Origin: Lunularia cruciata
Lineage: Eukaryota > Streptophyta > Marchantiopsida > Lunulariales > Lunulariaceae
Direction of reading: 5' to 3'
Length of the DNA stretch: 64,000 nucleotides
Assembly (NCBI GenBank): GCA_948567375.1
Contig: OX419755.1
Coordinates: forward strand, 79,130,218 to 79,194,217
Under the pieces are notes generated by a model. It searched no databases. It was not told the DNA's origin and saw only the letters and a list, made by a program, of their open reading frames with translations. A program made the position numbers and the translations under genes. Shown here one piece after another: positions 58,340 through 64,000 of the stretch; the stretch's first letter is position 1; every line of letters starts with the position of its first letter.

Positions 58340-58936
58340 TGTAATACCAATAGCTAAATATAGTATCTAAAGGTGGAAATTGGCATTTGGAAGGATTTTA
58401 TATATGATAGACTAAGTAGATCATATAGAGATGTCCCAAAAAGTGTACTTCCACTAATAAGGAAAGAGCCAAAAAACACCTTAAAAACCTCAAAGCCCAT
58501 TTTGGAGGCTTAAACAAATGAATTAGGCCTCAAAATTGGAGAATTTCATCTCCTTTGATGAAATGGCTTTCCCTCCCCCCCCCCTCCAACCCTACTATTT
58601 GCCTTGTTGAGAGCTTTCCAATAATACTGCACCATGTGATTTTGAGCTTCCTACAAGAAGATTCCTTAAAGATGCTCTCTAGTCAAACTTGTTTGACCAA
58701 CCAGATAGGACTAGGACCTACATGTTACCCATCCATACAACTAATATAAGGGTGGAGCTTGCTGATATATCACCAATCCATGTATTTGACCCAAGTATGG
58801 AGCTTCTTTGAGGAGATCTCTTTGCTATATAATAAAGACAATGTGCTTCTTTGGAGCTTTGGAGTATTGAGAGTTGAAGCTTTGTATTTCTTCTCTTTTT
58901 TTCTCTTGGATGTTCTCCTCTCCTCATAATATTACA
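58340..58936 (+). mobile_element. Solo LTR, family C (short form), in B3
   Basis: 597 bp, TGTAATACCAATAG...ATAATATTACA. Both flanks align with uninterrupted B0 near 6190-6215. The TSD is no longer clear (CCATG versus ACGTC). A 10-C run at 58575-58584. Confidence 0.9.
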
Positions 58937-60890
58937 ACGTCTTTTTAGAGCACCCAAGTCATTCATATTGAAGGCAAAACAACTTGTGTAGCTCCTCAAG
59001 AACCTCCAAACTCTTTGTCTTTCCCCACTTGTAAGCATGGGTCCAATGTCTAGTCCCAAGTATCCTTTGTAATTAATATAAGAGTGGAATACATACGGAC
59101 TGGCTGCTACACCAAGTCCTTGAAAGCAATAATGTCATACCCCCAACTACTAGAGTCACTAACCTCATAGTGAAAAACTCCTTCTACTCTGGTTGCAAGC
59201 TCCACACATCCTTTGGCTACATCCCAAGTAGACCAAGGGTGTAACCCAAGTAGACCACTCTCACTAGTAGCCAGTGCTTGTGTCCCAATAATATCATGCC
59301 CACTTGGTCCATCACCTCCAACATGTGCTTGAATTGTCTCAATAGGCACAAGCACACAAGTGTCAAAGTGGTGATGCCAATCAAGCACATCTTACGTTGC
59401 TCTACCAATCCAAGGCTCACAATTTAGGTCAAATAGTTCAAGTCCATAGCCTGACCTAAAACCTAGTACTTGGATGCCTCTAACACTATTGAAATAGCAA
59501 TAAATTGGTATAGAAACCCATTGCTTGCTCTCCTTTATTGGTATTGGGCTCCACCAATTGCTATAATTGTAAGTCCCTAACAAGTCCAAGACCTCTTTCT
59601 CAAAAAGCATGTTAGCTTGGAAAACTCATGTGTGGGTAAAGTGGGTTTGAGCTACCTAACAAGGTTCACCACTACCATAGGTGATCCATCAACCACTACC
59701 GTTGTCTAAGATTGGCACCCAACATCCATAATATCATTGACAATAAGGTAGGTTAGCCGTTGAGTCCCATCATAAGCATGTTGTAAAACCTTTCTAGGTG
59801 AGAGGTTTATCTATCAAAGACAAAGATGATGAGCTTGTGATCCAACTTTGGTTGCATCAAATAATATAGCTATCTAAGAATGGACTTGATGTGTACTCTC
59901 CACCACCCATGTATGAGAATCACCCATCAAAAAGACATTCTCCAAAATATAGGTTGGAGAAATAGCTTAATGAATCTAGAGTTATTGTGGTATATATAAC
60001 ATCTCCCAAAACACACCAGAATAGAGATCTTGTACACCTTGACCTCAGCTAATACAAGTATGTCCCTTATATGACCATCCAAAAATCACCAAATGAACAG
60101 AACCATATCTCGTTAGATCTTACGCCCCCAACAAGGAAATGACTATTGGTAGGGTCTTTTAGTAACCCTTGATTGTTGACATTGATAATAACTTAGGTTA
60201 CCAATAGGCCAAGTGTGTCACATGATGTATAGAGACTTGCATATCAATCTAATCTCTCTCCATGTACAAGTACATCTGAATCTATGACTTGCCTATATTA
60301 CCATAGCTAGTAAAGTACTAATCCTACTAAAAAACTCCAATAAGCATGATTCCTCTGTTGGATACTGCCAATCAATAAGTGTGGTATCAAAAGATGACCT
60401 AGACTCTAGAGGCCCATCCTCACACTAGTCTTCTGGTGGTACAAAGGCTCAACTCCAAGCTTGTTGCACCAACTAATCTGCATGTTGCTACAATGCTTCC
60501 TCAGAACTCCACAATAGAACATCCAAGATGGATGGAACAATCCCACTTGTACTCCAAATTTGAGTATCTCCTCTGGTACTAGGGCATCTTTTGCATGGAT
60601 TTTTCCTTCCAATAAGTCACCTACCCAAGTAATGGAACCACTAAAAGCTAAAATTGATGCCATGATCCTTGATTGTAATGAGCCAAGACTACTATTACTA
60701 AAGCACACAAATATGTGATATACCTATTCCTCACCTTATTTCCAACTTGGCCTTTAGGAATTTATCTCCTTCCAATAATCAATATTGAAACCCATGGGGT
60801 ATAACACTACTCTACCAACTAGCACATATTATGACTCTACTACTATCACAATGGCTTGAGCTCTCACCATCTATCAATTAGATGATTATG
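58937..60890 (-). pseudogene. B3 RT N-terminus and protease-RT spacer
   Basis: Frame 59059-58718 starts MGLDIGPM and includes RVWRFLRSYTSCFAFNMNDLGALK, matching B1 21311-21170. The remainder to 60890 is the unrecognised spacer shared with B0 and B1. Confidence 0.78.
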
Positions 60891-61486
60891 TGTAATCTTC
60901 TAAGGATAGGAGAACACTCAAGGAAAATCCAAAAGAAGAAACACACAACTTCCACTCTCAAATCTCTAATGCCCCAAAGGAGCACCTTGTCTTATTATTT
61001 AGCAAAGCAAATTCTCTCAAAGGAAGATCCACCCTTGGATAAGATACATGGATTGGTGACATGTCAACAAGCTCTACTTTAGATTAGTTTCATGCATGGG
61101 TGACATGTTGGTTTTGGTCCTATTTGGTTGGTCAAATAAGCTTTGACCAAAGGGAATCTTCAAAGAATCTTCCTATAGGAATCTAAAAATTGCATGGGTG
61201 AGATACTATTGGAAAGCTCTCAATGAGACATATAGGAGAGAGGGAAGGCCTGCCTTTAAATCCTCATGTATGTAATGTAATCATTTTTGGGCCTAATTCA
61301 TCCGTTTAAGCCTCCAAAATTGACTCTAAAGTTTTCAAGCTATTTTCAACTTTTGCTCTAATAGTAGAAGTACTCTTTTGGTGACACATTATCTAATCTA
61401 TTTATTCCATCATATATAACATCACTCCATAATGTTACCAAGCCAATTTTCACCTTTAGATAATATGTTTAACTATTAGTATTACA
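60891..61486 (-). mobile_element. Solo LTR, family C (short form), in B3
   Basis: 596 bp, reverse orientation (plus strand TGTAATCTTC...TAGTATTACA). Interrupts sequence colinear with B1 23140-23170. No clear TSD remains. Confidence 0.88.
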
Positions 61487-61805
61487 CCGGGTTAAATCTA
61501 AACAATGAACTCCCCATGTGTGATATATTGTGTAGAACCACACTTAGAGATGTTTGGATTTGAAATGGACATCTCTCCACATTGGTCTTTTGTAGCCAAA
61601 ACCAAAAATTACAATCTTCTCCAACATAAGATGTTATACACTAGAGTCTAATAAGACACTTTCTAGTGTATAGACCTTCCTTGAAGGTCCCACCAATTAG
61701 AGCATCTCACTCTGGTTGTCCAATAGGACAACTCCAAGTGTGAACTGAGCTTGCTCAATTGCAAGTCTAGTTGGTAATTTGTCCAACCTAGCTATTGTTG
61801 CCTAT
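61487..61805 (-). pseudogene. B3 protease remnant
   Basis: Active-site position reads D-S-S-V at 61648-61637 (B1 DVGA, B0 DFGA), with a stop right after. Colinear with B1 23170-23470. Confidence 0.78.
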
Positions 61806-62403
61806 TGAAATGTCTTGAGGATAGGATGACTCCCAAGATAAACACAAGAGAAGAAACAAAAGGCTTCAATCCTCAATACTCGGATGGCTCAAAGGAGCAC
61901 CTTGTCTTTGTTATATAGCAAAGAGGATCTCCCTCAAAGGGAGTTCCACCCTTGGATCAGATACATGGATTGGTGATATGTCAATGAGCTTTACCTTAGA
62001 TTAGTTGGATGGATGGGTGACATGTTGATCCTTGTTTTATCGGGTTGGTCAAATAAGTTTGACTTGAGTGAATCTTTGGGAAATCTTCTTGTAGGAAGCT
62101 TGGAAAATTATGGGTGAAGTACCATTGGAAAGTTCTTAATGAGATGAACATGGGAGGGAGAAAGAAAAGCCTTTTTCCCTTGGAATGGAGGAATTTTTTA
62201 ATTTTTTTAGGCTTAATTTATCTGTTTAGGCCTCCAAAATTGACTCTAAATTTTGAGGTGCTTTTACCTTTGCCCTATTAGTGGAAGTACTCTTTAGGTG
62301 AAACCTCTATCCTATCTACTTAGTCCATCATATATAACATCCTTCTAGATATACCCAAGCCAATTTCCATCTCTAGATAATATGTCTAGCTAATTGTATT
62401 ACA
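61806..62403 (-). mobile_element. Solo LTR, family C (short form), in B3 (TSD CCTAY)
   Basis: 598 bp, reverse orientation. Flanks CCTAT (61801-61805) and CCTAC (62404-62408) differ by one transition. The empty site is seen in B1 near 23475-23485. Confidence 0.9.
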
Positions 62404-64000
62404 CCTACCATAAACCTTTGGTAATTGAACAAATCCCATGCTCCTCAAGTAAGTAAGCTCCACCATCAACCACCTCTACTCTAGAAGTAAGAATCACATC
62501 ATTTTTACTCTTGTAAAGTGTGATAGCCAAACAAAACACTAGAGTTGGGTCAACTTCTAATGTAAACATGTCATTGATTGAGAACAAAAAGGAATACATA
62601 ATTAATTAAGCCGCTCCCAACATCATACTAGACTCAATTTGTGTAATAGTAGGTTTCTAACTAATATCTAGTCAATCATACACCCCATCACTACCTACCA
62701 TACTTACACTTGGATGTTTATTAGCCATAGATGTCATCTATAGTGCCTTAGAGATTGTGAAAGATTATGAAAGTCTGACTTGCCTACCAACCTTTCCTCT
62801 TTGTAGGTCTAACTTCACTTATGCTCCTATAGGCTTTGGAGCATGTATTGCACTCCTAGTCACTATGAAAAATGCATCAACCTGTGCTACTCTATACATA
62901 AAGTCCAAAACATTTCAATCACCAACATAAGAGGTGGAAGCCTTAGTGCTTGAATCTGATCTCCTCTGAGCTATAGCCATGCTAGCCAATCTCTACTCCA
63001 ATTGCTCAATTTGAGTAACCATGGTTTTATTGGAAGCAAGGGCAAGTATTGGACCTCTACTATGTGTGGGTCCTCTACCACCTCATCCTCCATGACCTAG
63101 GGCTCCTCTACTCCCTACCATAGTAGCCCTACCACTTTGTAACTCCAAGTGAAGGTCAAAACATTGATCACTAGTGTGACCAAATCTATGGCAATGGTCA
63201 CATTGTTTTTGAGTTGTCTATGGTGCTCTAGAGGTTTCATGTTCATTGCACTAAGTGCACTCTCTCTTATAGTGAGGTCCACCACAAGTCCAACAAGCAA
63301 CACCACCGCTCATTGGCTATTACTGACCTAAAAATGAAGGTAAAGGTCTAGCTACACTAGGCTTTCCACTCACTCCATAAGATATGTGCTATCCACTTTT
63401 TCCTCAAAAGCCAACACAATATGATGCACTCTATTGCACTCTAGAAGAAGTAACAATTTTGAATGAGGTCTCCCTACCAAATCCAGATGTCACCACTCTC
63501 TCCCTTACCATGTTAAGCTCAATGTGCCTAGCCAAACTAAAGACCACTGCCAAAGTAGGTGAGGCAGTCTACAACAATGTAGCATCACATACTCTATGTT
63601 GTAACTTTTTGTCCAAACTCCCACACCAAAACTAGATGGTTTGAGCCTTAATAACTCCTTGAGTGAAATTAATCAACCATCTCATGCAAGTGTATGCCTT
63701 GCATAGGATCTCTCTATCCTTTTGTTGAACTCTTGCCAGCTCTTCAACTTGTGAGTCTGCACTCCTTGGTAGTTTCTCCTCAAGCACTAGAAGAAATCCA
63801 CTGTGGGCTTAAACCCTAATACTACACCATCTCTTGCAATGGTACCTCCACTCATTATAGCACCATCTCCAACTAGTGCACCTCCATTGGATACACCAAC
63901 ATTACTAGAGCTAGAACTTATGAGTACTACCAATCTACCCCTTTAAACCAAATCTAAAGTGATGAAGATGTAGTTTAAAGACCAATACTATCTCCATAGC
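62404..64000 (-). pseudogene. B3 gag and gag-protease linker, with two intact zinc knuckles
   Basis: On the minus strand near 63300-63140 one frame carries CWTCGGPHYKREC (CX2CX3HX4C) and, about 30 residues on, CDHCHRFGHTSDQC (CX2CX4HX4C), both complete. Stops fall between them. The linker is at 62404-63110 and capsid-like gag at 63320-64000, cut by the window edge. This is the clearest view of the family-B nucleocapsid. Confidence 0.85.

Larger units (their letters stand above)
53834..64000 (-). mobile_element. B3: Ty3/gypsy element, family B, runs off right edge
   Basis: Minus-strand element colinear with B1. 3' terminal repeat X' 53834-53936, 3' LTR 53937-54383, PHD tail 54650-54991, integrase 55320-55900, RNase H and RT 56400-58339, spacer to 60800, protease 61487-61805 and gag with zinc knuckles from 62404 to the edge. 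Four solo family-C LTRs are inserted. The 5' LTR is outside the window. Confidence 0.9.

Overview
This window is plant nuclear DNA, about 85-90% transposable elements, with one recognisable host gene. The gene is a split sterol C4-methyl oxidase with GT-AG introns. The repeats are LTR retrotransposons with plant-type structure (PBS complementary to initiator tRNA-Met, chromodomains, 5-bp target-site duplications, TSDs) and a non-LTR element. Large size, deep nesting and CpG decay suggest a repeat-rich land plant such as a gymnosperm, fern or bryophyte. I cannot fix the species.

Layout, outside in. (1) 5123-39856 is a minus-strand Ty3/gypsy element, family B copy B0, whose 3' part lies beyond the left edge. 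(2) At its left end sits plus-strand chromovirus A1 (family A, 1-5122), itself broken by a solo family-A LTR (3782-4180). (3) Plus-strand chromovirus C1 (8060-36179) is inserted in B0. (4) A second family-B element, B1 (8332-27659, minus), is inserted in C1's 5' LTR. (5) A solo family-C LTR (9820-18866) is inserted in B1. (6) A 5'-truncated non-LTR retrotransposon (10464-18776) is inserted in that LTR. (7) A complete family-A element, A2 (10584-16207, minus), is inserted in the non-LTR element. This six-deep stack (B0 > C1 > B1 > solo C > LINE > A2) is read from interrupted alignments and mostly from TSDs. Further solo LTRs lie in B1, C1 and C1's 3' LTR.

From 39857 to about 46500 is a low-copy island with the sterol oxidase gene on the minus strand (exons 45144-44815, 44498-44176, 43924-43777; last exon unresolved), a long imperfect hairpin downstream and a TATA-like element upstream. 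From 46500 to 53830 lie a non-LTR fragment, AT-rich DNA without recognisable genes and a solo C LTR. From 53834 to the right edge is a third family-B element (B3, minus) carrying four solo C LTRs.

The retroelement genes show gag, protease, RT, RNase H and integrase. Families A and C add a chromodomain. Family B instead ends its pol with a PHD-like zinc finger. All copies carry stops or frameshifts. The most interesting points are clustered perfect heat-shock-element motifs in family-A LTRs, the integrase-PHD arrangement and asymmetric 3' end of family B, and the legible nest chronology.
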